A stretch of DNA of 64,000 bases from Babylonia areolata (taxonomy: Eukaryota > Mollusca > Gastropoda > Neogastropoda > Buccinidae): positions 16,682,747-16,746,746 of the forward strand of contig NC_134883.1 in the NCBI RefSeq assembly GCF_041734735.1, given 5' to 3'. Each line of letters starts with the position of its first letter. Positions within the stretch are counted from its first letter, which is position 1. The notes under the pieces were generated by a model that had not been told where the DNA came from, made no database searches, and saw only the letters and a list, made by a program, of their open reading frames with translations. Positions 1 to 12,693 of this stretch are shown here, piece after piece. The translations under genes and the position numbers were made by a program.

Positions 1-19
1 CTTTGTCTCCTTCTTTGTC

Positions 20-447
20 TTCATCTTTTTTGTCTTTATCTTCATATTCTTCATTGTCTTTTTCTTCATCTTCTTCTGCCTCTTCTTCCTCCTCTGTGTT
101 TGTGTGCTGCAACTCCTGCACTTCAAGCATGAGCTTTAAAGTGAATGACAACCATGGAGGCATACTCTGTTTCCTGGGGCCAGCATGTTACGTCTGTTCT
201 TGTTTCCATAACCCACCGAATGCTGACATACATTGCAGGATGTTTAACATGTGCTCCTGCTGGTGTGTAAACATGAACAGGGTTCAGGCACAATCAGATC
301 TGCACACCTGTTGACTGGGAGACCAGAAACAAACGCCCACTTTTAACCCCTGATGTGCTGGGACTGGGACTGGGTCTGAACCCAGGACCCTGAAACTGAA
401 AGTCGAATGCTTTAACCACTGGGCTGTGACACCCTTCAGGAATGTGT
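20..447 (-). mobile_element. tRNA-headed SINE, family C, with GAA-type tail
   Basis: Minus strand begins near 445 with CAGTGGTTAAAGCATTCGAC and a B-box-like GGGTTCAGACCC, then a body with CGGTGGGTTATGGAAACAAG, and ends in a degenerate GAA/GGA tail near 100-20. This layout (Pol III head, conserved body, GAA tail) recalls a SINE common in gastropods, by memory. Confidence 0.65.
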
Positions 448-540
448 CTTCGTGTCAGTGCTGACATGTGGTTCACCGCCTGTCTGATGATGAAGTGGTC
501 AACGTTGTGCAGGTTTTTGTTGTTCTGAAAAAAAGAGTTT

Positions 541-1992
541 CTGTTGGTGCAATGTTTGTTGGTTTGTTTTGTTGTGGTTGTGCAATGTTTGTTGGTTTGT
601 TTTGTTGTGATGGCGCAACCTTTGCTGGTTTGTTTTGTTGTGGTGGTGCAATGTTTGCTGGTTTGTTTTGTTGTGGTGGTGCAATGTTTGCTGGTTTGGT
701 TTGTTTTGTTGTGGTTGTGCAATGTTTGTTGGTTTGTTTTGTTGTGATGGCGCAACCTTTGCTGGTTTGTTTTGTTGTGGTGCAATGTTTGCTGGTTTGT
801 TTTGTTGTGGTGGTGCAATGTTTGCTGGTTTGTTTTGATGTGGTGGTGCAATGTTTGTTGGTTTGTTTTGTTGTGATGGCGCAACCTTTGCTGGTTTGTT
901 TTGTTGTGGCGGTGCAATGTTTGCTGGTTTGTTTTGTTGTGGTGGTGCAATGTTTGCTGGTTTGTTTTGATGTGGTGGTGCAATGTTTGCTGGTTTGGTT
1001 TTGTTGTGTTTGTGCAATGTTTGTTGGTTTGTTTTGTTGTGATGGCGCAACCTTTGCTGGTTTGTTTTGTTGTGGTGGTGCAATGTTTGCTGGTTTGTTT
1101 TGTTGTGATGGTGTAATGTTTGTTCATTTGTTTTGTTGTGGTGGTGCAACTTTTGCTGGTTTGTTTGGTTGTGGTGGTGCAATGTTTGCTGGTTTGTTTT
1201 GTTGTGGTGGTGCAATGTTTGCTGGTTTGTTTTGATGTGGTGGTGCAATGTTTGCTGGTTTGTTTTGTTGTGGTGGTGCAATGTTTGCTGGTTTGTTTTG
1301 TTGTGATGGTGCAATGTTTGCTGGTTTGTTTTGTTGTGATGGTACAATGTTTGTTTGTTTTGTTGTGATAGTGCAATGTTTGCTGGTTTGTTGTGATGGT
1401 GCAATGTTTGCTGGTTTGTTTTGTTGTGATGGTGCAATGTTTGTTGGTTTATTTTGTTGTGGTGCGCAATGTTTGCTGGTTTGTTTTGTTGTGGTGGTGC
1501 AATGTTTGTTGGTTTGCTTTGTTGTGATGGTGCAATGTTTGTTGGTTTATTTTGTTGTGGTGTGAAATGTTTGTTGGTTTGTTGTGATGGTGCAATGTTT
1601 GTTGGTTTATTTTGTTGTGGTGCAATGTTTGTTGGTTTGTTTTGTTGTGGTGGTGCAATGTTTGCTGGTTTGTTTTGTTGTGGTGCGTAATGTTTGTTGG
1701 TTTGTTTTGTTGTGATGGCGCAATGTTTGTTGGTTTATGTGGTGATGGTGCAACCTTTGCTGGTTTGTTGTTGTGATGGTGCAATGTTTGCTGGTTTGTT
1801 GTTGTGATGATGCAATGTTTGTTGGTTTGTTTTGTTGTGATGATGCAATGTTTGCTGGATTTGTTGTTGTGATGGTGCAATGTTTGCTGGTTTGTTTTGT
1901 TTTGTTGTGGTGGTGCAGTGTTTGTTGGTTTGTTTTGTTGTGATGGTGCAATGTTTGCTGGTTTGTTGTTGTGATGGTGCAATGTTTGCCCT
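541..1992. repeat. 33-bp minisatellite, about 44 copies
   Basis: Unit contains TTTGTTTTGTTGTGGTGGTG followed by CAATGTTTGCTGG. Shorter variants of 22-30 bp and TGATGGCGCAACC variants are interspersed. The strand is T/G-rich. Long open frames here are by-products of a unit without stops. Confidence 0.97.
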
Positions 1993-2440
1993 CAGGATGA
2001 TTAAGCATGCTACGTACGCTGGATTTTGTGTGCGATGCACCATCTGTGAATGACAGTCCCTGGACTTAATGATATTTACCCACTCCGGAGCACTCATGAC
2101 AGGTGTCGAAGGGAATACATTTAAGGACTGTTTGCTTTTTGAAAAAGACAACAACAAAAAAAAAAAAAAAAGAAAAGAAGAAAAAAGTTTGTGTTACAGA
2201 AGCATTACTCTATGCGTTAGGGGGTTGTTACTGTGTGTTACAGGAGTGTTACTGAACCTCTCCCTCAGTATCCGGCCAGACAAGGGCATTCCTCGCCACA
2301 TGTGGACAGTTCTCTCCCTTCGCTCTGGATCCCCAAGTCTCCCAGAGAGAGGCGGCTGCTGACTGAGCCACACGCTGCTCTCCCTTGTCTGTGCTTGTTT
2401 CCCCTCTCTCTTTGCCCGGCCACCTTTTCCTGACTGGTAC
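1993..2440. other. Unique spacer
   Basis: No gene seen. Holds an A-rich run near 2155-2190 and short non-coding sequence. Confidence 0.5.
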
Positions 2441-2960
2441 ATGGCATTAGGATGATGATATCTATTTATGTAGTACTTAACCTGCTGATTTGTCATTTGT
2501 GAACGTACACACAGTGCATGTCACCATTAGGATGATGATATCTATTTATGAAGTACTTAACCTGCTGATTTGTCATGTGTGAACGTACACACAGTACATG
2601 TCATCATTAGGATGATGATATCTTTTTATGTAGCACTGAACTTGCTGCTCTGTCATGTTTTAACATACACAGAGTGCTTGTCATCATTAGGATGATATCT
2701 TTTTATGTAGTACTTGCTGCTCTGTCATGTGTGAACGTACACACAGAGCATGTCATTAGGATGATGACATCTATTTATGTAGCACTTAACCTGCTGCTCT
2801 ATCATGTTTTAAGGTACACAGAGTGTTTGTCATCATTAGGGCGATGATGTGTATTTATGTAGGACTTAATCTGCTGCTCTATTATGTGTGAATATACACA
2901 CAGTGCATGTATTCATTAGATGACGGTGTGTATTTATATTGCACTTACACTGCCGTTCTC
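2441..2960. repeat. About 81-bp tandem repeat, 6 copies
   Basis: Copies start CATTAGGATGATGATATCTA and contain TTTATGTAGTACTTAACC and GTGAACGTACACACAG. They become more diverged toward the right end. Confidence 0.9.
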
Positions 2961-3146
2961 AGCTTGTAACAACACACGTGGTCCTTGCATGTAAACGTAC
3001 AGCAGTATGGAAAATATCAAACATAGAAAGTCCCTAGAAATACTATTTTGAAACGGTGTGACAACAATCACAGCATACTCCTTCTACCTCACACTTGTCT
3101 CAAAAACGTATGCATGCATGCATGCACACAGACAGGCAGTCAGGCA

Positions 3147-3195
3147 CACACACACACACACACACACACACAAGCACGCACACACACACACACTG
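3147..3195. repeat. CA/GT microsatellite
   Basis: (CA)n with a short interruption, inside otherwise unique AT-rich sequence. Confidence 0.9.
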
Positions 3196-3426
3196 ATGTG
3201 ATCAAGGAAAACAGTGCAAGTTTTGCAGGCAGTGTATTTACCAACCAGTGCAGAATTGATGACACTTAGCTCAGTATCTCCATGAGTGAAAAACAACATA
3301 AAAAAAATACCATGCAGTAAAATTACATCCAAAACTTTCTGAATCATCATACCAAGTGAAAAACATCACCAAAATTCCATACAGCTTGATTAGATCCAAA
3401 ACTGTGAGTCATCATACTGCCAAATA

Positions 3427-3545
3427 TGTTCTCTCTATAACAATATTGGAACACTCTCTATAACAGTATAACAATATTGGAACACTCTCTATAACAATAT
3501 AACAATATTGGAACACTCTATATAACAATATTGGAACACTAAATA
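3427..3545. repeat. Short tandem repeat with CAATATTGGAACACTC
   Basis: About four copies of a 20-40 base unit containing TATAACAATATTGGAACACT. Confidence 0.8.
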
Positions 3546-4380
3546 TACATCATAATGACTTCTCTATTTTTGCAGTGTTGCTCAGCATTAAATTGTTAAA
3601 CCATAATTTTTATGGGTAATAGTTTCACCCAGTTTTTTTTTATAGTTACTGGGTTTTTTTAGTGATGACTGTGGGTAATATTTCCAGTGAATGCGCATGT
3701 TTTTCTGTTTTTTGATTTTTCAAAAATCATCTAAGAAGTGCTCAATTCAAGGTCTATTTATTCGGTATCTGTAGACTAAATGTGTGTTGTTTTTTTTAGG
3801 AATGGTATTTATAATCAAATATTTCATCTGTTCTTTGTTATATTGTCATTACCAAATAGTACTAACTCTACATTAAACTTTACTTTTTACATTACTTTTT
3901 ACTATGTTCACATTTGTCCATCAAAACATTCCCCAGTTCCCTCCCTGTCTCATTTTAAACAGAAACCAACATGTCAATCCCCGTTTTCTGCCGAATTTTA
4001 TTTGTATCTAATGACAAATTTTAGTTTGAAACCATTTTAGTTTTGTCTCCTTTCACTTGTTTTGTTTCTTGGTGGTTTTCCAGTTGTTGTTTTTTGTTTG
4101 TTTGTCTTTTTAACTCTGTTGTAATTTTTATGACATTCTATTTTCTATTCGTTAAAATATTTGTTGTAAGTTTTTTCTCTTTGTTGTTATATTCGATATA
4201 TTTTCCCCCTTTGTTGTAATATTTGTGACATACTTTTCCCCAATTTGGTAATATCTGACATACAGTCCCTTACATTGTAATGTTTATGACTTTCTTTTTT
4301 CCCTTTGTTGTAACATTTATGACATACTTTTATCTTTGCTGTTGCACGACAGTGCTGACTTGTCATGCTGCCTGTATGGA
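3546..4380. other. AT-rich spacer with a degenerate repeat
   Basis: No gene seen. From about 4115 to 4345 there are roughly five diverged copies of a motif like TTTGTTGTAATATTTGTGAC followed by ATACTTTT. Confidence 0.45.
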
Positions 4381-4381
4381 C

Positions 4382-4682
4382 GATGGCAAAATGGTGAAGA
4401 CGCTATCTGCCAATACACAGCCCATAAGGTCTGGGTCCCAATCCCGCTCTTGCCCAATCACCAACTTAGTGCACTGAAAAAGAACCCATGGCAACAAAAG
4501 TGTTTGGCAAAATTCTGCAGAAGAAATCCACTCTGATAGTACACAGATATGTATGCATGCACTCAAGGCCCGACGAAGTGCGTTGGATTATGCTGGTCAG
4601 GCATCTGTATAGCAGATTTGGTGTTGCGAATATGGATTTGTCTGAACGCAGTGACACCTCTTTGAGAAACTGAAAAACTCTG
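4382..4682 (+). mobile_element. tRNA-headed SINE, family B, diverged copy
   Basis: Plus strand: head AATGGTGAAGACGCTATCTG, then GAACCCATGGCAACAAAAG from the shared central domain, then a family B tail with CTGGTCAGGCATCTG and GAACGCAGTGACACCTC. Part of the centre (the CCGAGGTCCCG stretch) is missing. Family identified by comparison with the fuller copy at 33.2-33.6 kb. Confidence 0.8.
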
Positions 4683-4774
4683 AATGAACAGTATTACAGT
4701 GCTGACTGACTTGTCATCTGTTTTGTTTTGAGAGCAAATTTTCAGCACAGTTTGGCTTATATTTGTGTATTTGT

Positions 4775-5026
4775 ATTTCTTTTTATCACAACAGATTTCT
4801 CTGTTTGAAATTCGGGCTGCTCTCCCCAGGGAGAGCGCGTCGCTATACCACAGAGCCACCCGTTTTTTTTGGTTTTTTTCCTGCTTGCAGTTTTATTTGT
4901 TTTTCCTATCGAAGTGGATTTTTCTACAGAATTTTGCCAGGAACAATCCTTTTGTTGCTGTGGGTTCTTTTATGTGCACTAAGTGCTGCACACGGGACCT
5001 TGGTTTATTGTCTCATCCGAATGACT
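4775..5026 (-). mobile_element. SINE family A, 5'-truncated
   Basis: Minus-strand copy: GAGAGCAGCCCGAATTTC and ATCCACTTCGATAGGAAAAA, ending at AGTCATTCGGATGAGAC. The tRNA-related head is absent; sequence passes directly into a short block of the 40-bp array. Confidence 0.85.
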
Positions 5027-5165
5027 CTCTCCCCATGTCTTCCTTACCCCCACCCCATTCATTCCTCTCCCCATGTCTCCCTTACCCCCACCCCATTCAT
5101 TCCTCTCCCCATGTCTCCCTTACCCCCACCCCATTCAATCCTCTCTCCAAGTCTCCCTTACAGTC
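5026..5165. repeat. Satellite block of the 40-bp minisatellite
   Basis: About 3.5 copies of the same CCCCATGTCTCCCTTACCCC unit that forms the main array at 6.46-8.78 kb. Confidence 0.93.
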
Positions 5166-6464
5166 ATTATACAAAGGTGCCATAATTTCTTACGCAATTT
5201 TATTTACAATGGATAAGAAATTTTTCTCTGTGTGTGCGTGTGTATACAAACATTGGAAGTGCATGTGCATGTGCTCATACAGACTTCTTCAGTCTGTGTA
5301 TTTAGATCACTTGTTTAACACGATGATGATGTTGATATACATAAAGGTGATGATATGAAGGGAAACGTTTCAGATCATGTAAATGTTTATTGAATTAATA
5401 GATAGATTGCATAATAACCAGACATTTCTCATTCATGAATGCCTATGATGCTTTTCTTTTTTCATTGTTGAGTGTCCAAGTTTTGAAGTGTGTGCAATTT
5501 GGAGATAAGTCAATAGAGGGACCAGTTTTCCTGAATCATTGGCAAAACAGACCGCTAGGTGTGTATGTTGACATTTTTTGTCCATTCTTTACTTCCAAAG
5601 CCAAAGCAGTAGACATACAAGACCAAGGTATGAGGCTTTACTACTGCTGGCATAAACATTTGGCATGCAATTTGGGATCAGTATTTTTACTAATACTCTT
5701 TTCTTGTGTACTTTAGTGGGTGAAAATGATGAAAATGTTTGAATGCAAACAATGCTGGATAATATTCTTATACAACATTTCACAGTGCTATTAATGTATA
5801 GCACATGCCTCTTGACATACGGGTACTATGCTGTGTTGAAGTACATAGTAACGTCCAAACACCACGCTCTTTCTCTTTCACCCAGCGTAGCAGAAATGTT
5901 GTCTGCTTAGCAAGAAGAATTAGCTTCCTTGATCTTCCTGGGTGCAGGATCATGGATAAGTCTCCATACACTGTGTATAAATCTTTCTGTGCAATGTTGT
6001 GCACCTGGATATGGATTTGTTCTCTCAGGAATAGTACCACCATTATAACACATTGATGTTACTATGGATAGGTCTCCATACTTGGTGTGCAATTTTTTCT
6101 ACGCTATGTTGTCTTTCTGAACATGATTTGTTCTCTTGGGAACAGTATATCAGATAGATGCTTTTTTGTTATGTTACAGACTGTTGTTGGGAAAATTTCC
6201 ATTACTGAATGTTACACAGCATCCTTCACACACTGTGTATGTTGCTAGTATGTAGCATTCTGAATAGAAATGAGATGAACAGTTGTCCTCTCTGTAACAT
6301 TTTAGTTGGACTTTTGTTAGTGTGCAGAATGGGAACTGTTGTTTGCAGTGTTTCCATGACTGGCTGTTCGCATGGTTCTTGTCTTGCTTGCTTGTTTTTC
6401 TATCTATAGTTTACTCAAACGCTGCCTCCACTAACATCATTCATTGTTATTTGCATGTCCCTGT
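5166..6464. other. Spacer with a diverged direct duplication
   Basis: No gene seen. Segments at about 5949-6045 and 6062-6150 match: each has ATGGATA(A/G)GTCTCCATAC, then TTGTTCTCT and GGAA(T/C)AGTA, about 80% alike by eye. Confidence 0.5.
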
Positions 6465-8775
6465 AACCCTCACCCCATTCAAACCTCTCTCCCCATGTCT
6501 GCCTTACCCCCACTCCATTCATTCCTCTCTCTCTCCATGTCTCCCTTACCCCCACCCCACTCAATCCTCTTTCCCCATGTCTCCCTTACCCCATCCTATT
6601 CATTCCTCTCTCTCTCCATGTCTCCCTTACCCTATCCTATTCATTCCTCTCTCTCTCCATGTCTCCCTTACCCCCACCCCACTCAATCCTCTTTCCCCAT
6701 GTCTCCCTTACCCCATCCTATTCATTCCTCTCTCCCCATGTCTCCCTTACCCCCACCCCACACAATCCTCTCTCCCCATGTCTCCCTTACCCCCACCCCA
6801 TTCAATCCTCTTTCCCCATGTCTCCCTTACCCCACCCTATTCAATCCTCTCTCCCCATGTCTCCCTTACCTCCACCCCATTCATTCCTCTCTGCCCATGT
6901 CTCCCTTACATCCACCCCATTCATTCCTCTGCCCATGTCTACCTTACCCCCACCCCATTCAATCCTCTTTCCCCATGTCTCCCTTACCTCCACCCTATTC
7001 AATCCTCTCTCCCCATGTCTCCCTTACCCCTGCCCCACTCAATCCTCTTTCCCCATGTCTCCCTTACCCCCACCCTATTCAATCCTCTCTCCCCATGTCT
7101 CCCTTACCTCCACCCCATTCATTCCTCTCCCCATGTCTCCCTTACCCCCACCCCACTCAATCCTCTTTCCCCATGTCTCCCTTACCTCCACCCCACTCAA
7201 TCCTCTTTCCCCATGTCTCCCTTACCCCCACCCCATTCAATCCTCTCTCCCCATGTCTCCCTTACCCCCACCCCACTCAATCCTCTTTCCCCATGTCTCC
7301 CTTACCTCCACCTATTCAATCCTCTCTCCCCATGTCTCCCTTACCCCCACCCTATTCAATCCTCTCTCCCCATGTCTCCCTTACCCCCACCCCACTCAAT
7401 CCTCTTTCCCCATGTTTCCCTTACCCCCACCCCACTCAATCCTCTCTCCCCATGTCTCCCTTACCCCCACCCCATTCAATCCTGTCTCCCCATGTCTCCC
7501 TTACCCCCACCCTATTCAATCCTCTCTCCCTTACCCCCACCCCACTCAATCCTCTCTCCCCATGTCTCCCTTACCCCCACCCCACTCAATCCTCTCTCCC
7601 CATGTCTCCCTTACCCCCACCCCATTCAATCCTCTTTCCCCATGTCTCCCTTACCTCCGCCCCATTCAATCCTCTCTCCCCATGTCTCCCTTACCTCCAC
7701 CCCATTCAATCCTCTCTCCCCATGTCTCCCTTACCCCCACCCTATTCAATCCTCTCTCCCCATGTCTCCCTTACCTCCACCCTATTCAATCCTCTCTCCC
7801 CATGTCTCCCTTACCCCCACCCTATTCAATCCTCTCTCCCCATGTCTCTCTTACCTCCACCCCATTCAATCCTCTCTCCCCATGTCTCCCTTACCCCCAC
7901 CCTATTCAATCCTCTCTCCCCATGTCTCCCTTACCCCCACCCCACTCAATCCTCTTTCCCCATGTCTCCCTTACCCCCACCCTATTCAATCCTCTCTCCC
8001 CATGTCTCCCTTACCCCCACCCCATTCAATCCTCTCTCCCCATGTCTCCCTTACCCCCACCCCACTCAATCCTCTCTCCCCATGTCTCCCTTACCCCCAC
8101 CCCACTCATTCCTCTCTCTCTCCCCATGTCTCCCTTACCTCCACCCCATTCAATCCTCTCTCCCCATGTCACCCTTACCCCCACCCTATTCAATCCTCTC
8201 TCCCCATGTCTCCCTTACCCCCACCCTATTCAATCCTCTCTCCCCATGTCTCCCTTACCCCCACCCCATTCAATCCTGTCTCCCCATGTCTCCCTTACCC
8301 CCACCCTATTCAATCCTCTCTCCCTTACCCCCACCCCACTCAATCCTCTCTCCCCATGTCTCCCTTACCCCCACCCCACTCAATCCTCTCTCCCCATGTC
8401 TCCCTTACCCCCACCCCACTCAATCCTCTTTCCCCATGTCTCCCTTACCCCCACCCTATTCAATCCTCTCTCCCCATGTCTCTCTTACCTCCACCCCATT
8501 CAATCCTCTCTCCCCATGTCTCCCTTACCCCATCCTATTCATTCCTCTCTCCCCATGTCTCCCTTACCCCATCCTATTCATTCCTCTCTCTCCCCCCATG
8601 TCTCCCTTACCTCCACCCCACTCATTCCTCTCTCTCCCCCCATGTCTTCCTTACCCCCATCCAACTCATTCCTCTCTCCCCATGTCTCCCTTACCCCCAT
8701 CCTATTCATTCCTCTCCCCCCATGTCTCCCTTACCCCCATCCAACTCATTCCTCTCTCCCTCATCCCTTCTCTAC
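6465..8775. repeat. 40-bp minisatellite, about 57 copies
   Basis: Unit: CCCCATGTCTCCCTTACCCC then CACCCCATTCAATCCTCTCT. Plus strand is C/T-rich. Because 40 is not a multiple of 3 and the unit has no stop in any phase, all three plus frames stay open for more than 2 kb; this is not a gene. Confidence 0.98.
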
Positions 8776-8792
8776 AGTCAGCAAGGGCACAT

Positions 8793-8965
8793 AATAGCTT
8801 CAACTTTTTTTCTTTTCTTTTTTTTTTTTTTTAAATCCCAGACTCGACTGGAGGACAGTCCCTCATTTGCTTTAGACATCAGATGCTGGCGTTCAGTCCT
8901 CCATTTCTGCTGTCATCTTTCCTTGCTTATATTTCATTGATGACGATAATGAAAGACAGTACAGT
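8793..8965 (+). repeat. Direct duplicate, copy 1
   Basis: Contains AGATGCTGGCGTTCAGTCCT and TTGATGACGATAATGAAAGA. It matches 9378-9552 with about 10% differences by eye. Confidence 0.88.
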
Positions 8966-9377
8966 ATTCATGGCGAAGCCTTAAGTAACAATATTATTAT
9001 ATAGGACAAGGATTCTTACACAGTCTGTCACATTTACAACTGCAGTAAAAACAAGAATCATGCAATTTTAACTGTGAGGGTGATTTTTTTTTCTCTTTTG
9101 TTGTTTGCAGTTTGAAAACTGATGGAAACATAGTTTTGTTTTATATTCCTGTTGCTCTTTTTGATGGCGCGGTATGATTCAGCACCAACATGATTATGAT
9201 ATTGTGTGACTGAACTCTTCAATACAGCAGATTATTTCACATACTTGCAAAATTGGTGTGCAAGTGTGTTTTACAAGGGGTCTAAAATAGATTTACAATA
9301 AATGTGACATGAAAAAGATGCTTGAGTGGATAATTATTTGCATGCGTGGACTATGTTTGCCATCACTTTGGCAACTT
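8966..9377. other. Unique spacer between the duplicates
   Basis: AT-rich, no gene or repeat recognised. Confidence 0.4.
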
Positions 9378-9552
9378 TTAATAGCTTCAACATAGCATTT
9401 TTTTTTCTTTCTAAAAAAAAAAATCCCAGACTTGACTGGAGGAGAGTCCTTCATTTGCTTTTGACATCAGATGCTGGCATTCAGGCCTCCATTTCTGCTG
9501 TCAACTTTACTTGCTTATATTTCATTGATGACGATAATGAAAGACAGTTTGG
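9378..9552 (+). repeat. Direct duplicate, copy 2
   Basis: Contains AGATGCTGGCATTCAGGCCT and TTGATGACGATAATGAAAGA; partner of 8793-8965. Confidence 0.88.
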
Positions 9553-9861
9553 AGACACATGAATCTGAAACTGTTGCACTGAACTACATGGGGAACAAAA
9601 TGTATGATGCAGTCACAAAAATATAAGACTTAATGCTGGAACAAACTGAAATTAAGGGGAAAAAATACAATTTTTTTAAAGTGGCCAAAATGCCAGTACA
9701 GAAATTCGTAATATATATGGAAGTACTCGCTCTCATGGCTGTTCTGTCACCTTTTGACTGTGACACATTGTATTTCTGTGTCAGTGATCATGTCCCCACA
9801 ACAATCAGTAGCTGCACAACTCGACATGTTTGATGACTGAAGTGAACTTCACTGTTCTATC

Positions 9862-11718
9862 AGGTGGTGTTACCTGTATCCCTTTAACACTCTCTGAGGT
9901 GGTGTTAGATACACCTGTATCCCTTTAACACTCACTGAATAGTGTTAGATACACCTGTATCCCTTTAACACTCACTGAATGGTGTTAGATACACCTGTAT
10001 CCCTTTAACACTCACTGAATGGTGTTAGATACACATGTATCCCTTTAACACTCACTGAATGGTGTTAGATACACCTATGTCAACAGTCACTGAATGGTGT
10101 TAGATACACCTGTGTCCCTTTAGCACTCACTGGATGTTAGATACACTTGTGTCAACAGTCACTCAATGGTGTTAGATACACCTGTGTCCCTTCAGCACTC
10201 ACTGAATGTTAGATACACCTGTGTCAACAGCCACTCAGTTGTGTGTGTCCCTTTAGCACTCAATGAATGTTAGCTACACCTACGTCAACAGTCATCCAAT
10301 GGTGTTATATTAACATGTGTCCCTTTAATATTCACTGATTGATGTTAGATTCACGTGTGTCCCTTTAATATTCACTGAATGGTGTTAGATTCACATGTGT
10401 CCCTTTAGCACTCACTGAATGTTAGAAACACCTATGTCAACAGTCATTCAATGGTGTTATATTCACATGTGTCCCTTTAATATTCACTGAATGATGTTAG
10501 ATTCACATGTGTCACTTTAACACTAAATGGTGTTAGATTCACCTGTGTCCCTTTAACACTCACTGAATGATGTTAGATTCACCTGTGTCCCTTTTACACT
10601 CACTGAATGATGTTAGATTCACCTGTGTCCCTTTAACACTGACTGAATGGTGTTAGATTCTCATGTGTCCCTTTAACATTCATTGAATGGTGTTAGATTC
10701 ACATGTGTTCCTTTAACACTCACTGAATGGTGTTAGATTCACATGTGTCCCTTTAACATTCAGTGAATGGTGTTAGATTCACCTGATCCCTTTAACATTC
10801 AGTGAATGGTGTTAGATTCACCTGATCCCTTTAACATTCAGTGAATGGTGTTAGGTTCACCTGTGTCCCTTTAACATTCACTGAATGATGTTAGATTCAC
10901 ATGTGTCCCTTTAACATTCACTGAATGATGTTATATTCACATGTGTCCCTTTAACATTCACTGAATGATGTTAGATTCACCTGTCTCCCTTTAACACTCA
11001 ATGAATGATGTTAGATTCACCAGTGTCCCTTTAACATTCACTGAACGGGGTAGATTCACCTGATCCCTTTAACACTCACTGAATGATGTTAGATTCAACT
11101 GATCCCTTTAACATTCACTGAATGATGTTAGATTCACCTGATCTCTTTAACATTCACTGAATGGTGTTAGATTCACCTGTGTCCCTTTAACACTCACTGA
11201 ATGATGTTAGATTCACCTGTGTTCCTTGAACACTCACTGAATGATGTTAGATTCACCTGTGTCCCTTTAACACTCACTGAATGGTGTTAGATTCACGTGT
11301 GTCCCTTTAACATACACTGAATGGTGTTAGATTCACATGTGTCCCTTTAACACTCACTGAATGGTGTTAGATTCACCTGATCCCTTTAACACTCACTGAA
11401 TGATGTTAGATTCACATGTGTCCCTTTTAACACTCACTGAATGGTGTTAGATTCACCAGTGTCCCTTTAACACTCACTGAATGATGTTAGATTCACCTGT
11501 GTCCCTTTAACACTCACTGAATGGTGTTAGATTCACCTGATCCCTTTAACACTCACTGAATGATGTTAGATTCACATGTGTCCCTTTTAACACTCACTGA
11601 ATGGTGTTAGATTCACCAGTGTCCCTTTAACACTCACTGAATGGTGTTAGATTCACCTGTGTCACTTTAACATTCACTGAATGGTGTTAGATTCACCTGA
11701 TCCCTTTAACATTCACTG
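9862..11718. repeat. 40-bp minisatellite, about 46 copies
   Basis: Unit: GGTGTTAGATTCACCTGTGT then CCCTTTAACACTCACTGAAT, with ACATGTGTCC and CCTGATCCC variants. Left part is more diverged (GATACACC forms). Lies in the 3' flank of the cyclase gene. Confidence 0.97.
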
Positions 11719-12308
11719 AAGTGTGAGTGGCCAGGAGGATAACATACCCAATGAAATCAGTGAGATAACAAATGAGATCCCATCTTCTAGATCTTGAAAT
11801 GACAGCCTGGGTGCCAGTCTTTTGGACTGGTTGTAAGAGGAAGATACGTTATTTACTTATCACACAAAGAGACTCCACAGCAACAGGCGTTCTTCTTGAG
11901 ATTCTGTTGACAAGGGGATGAACCAACATACCGAGTGTGAGGCAGAAACAAGAGAAGTGCCGCTCAACACGCTCTTCTTCTCCTCTTGGCCGTCGTGTCT
12001 GTGTTGTGGACGGTGCATGTCCCAGCATGCAGACAATACATATTCTCCATGACACCACACTTGGCTGTAACAATACACGTTCTGGTTTTAATGAATGATA
12101 CACGTTCTACCATTCATAGCACATCACCACATGTGTATAACATCAAGGTTTTGACACAACCGCACACATCAACATGTAAAGTTCTCACCTCATAACGCAA
12201 ACCAAACGATTGATTTCTAAACATGCCATGACTTGAAGGTGAATTCATCACTGCAGGGTCCACATGTCCATGAGATCTATCCAAGGTTCACTATCATGTG
12301 ACCCAAGG
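11719..12308 (-). other. 3' flank or 3' UTR of the cyclase gene
   Basis: Unique sequence downstream of the stop codon. No clear AATAAA on the minus strand was found here, so the transcript end is unknown. Confidence 0.35.
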
Positions 12309-12693
12309 TCAGCCAATCAGACAGAAGTTGCTTTTGTTGCGTTTCTTCTGGTCCTTGACGACGTGGGTGACGTTGTGGTGGGAAGAATGGGAGGAACTGT
12401 TTGGATTATCTGCCCCTGGTGAAATGGGTGGCTCTTTCTCCTTGGCCCCTTTCAGGGAAGATTTCTTGAAGAAGTTGAAACTTTGGCGAGTTTTGGACTT
12501 GGCCTTGGGTGAGGGGCAGGGTCGGATGATGGGTTTAGAGGAAACTAGGTCCGATAACTGCGTGAAGCTGTCTGATGGCTGGGGTAGGGGGCGCTGCAGG
12601 TGGCCCACCAGAAAGTAGGTCACCATCTGACCTTTGCCCTTCACCTCGATCTTCCCTCGTCTCTTGAACATGTAGCCATAGTCGTACAGCAAT
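12309..12693 (-). CDS. GUCY1B2: sGC beta2-like exon 13 (end of cyclase, CaaX-like tail)
   Basis: Starts LLYDYGYMFKRRGKIEVKGK and continues GQMVTYFL, the last cyclase strands. Then comes a tail of about 100 residues rich in Ser, Pro and Lys, with SHSSHHNVTH near its end. The last residues are VKDQKKRNKSNFCLIG, then TGA at 12309-12311. Cys-Leu-Ile-Gly fits the C-aliphatic-aliphatic-X pattern for prenylation, preceded by a basic patch that could aid membrane binding; Gly at X is atypical. Acceptor ttgcag|ATTGC. Confidence 0.92.

Noticed and set aside
499-1437. Long Gln/Asn/His/Thr-rich frames on both strands
   Set aside because: By-products of the 33-bp minisatellite.
6322-8940. Open frames up to 872 residues, in three plus frames at once
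   Set aside because: All arise from a stop-free 40-bp repeat whose length is not a multiple of 3; repeated Pro/Ser/His text, no domain.
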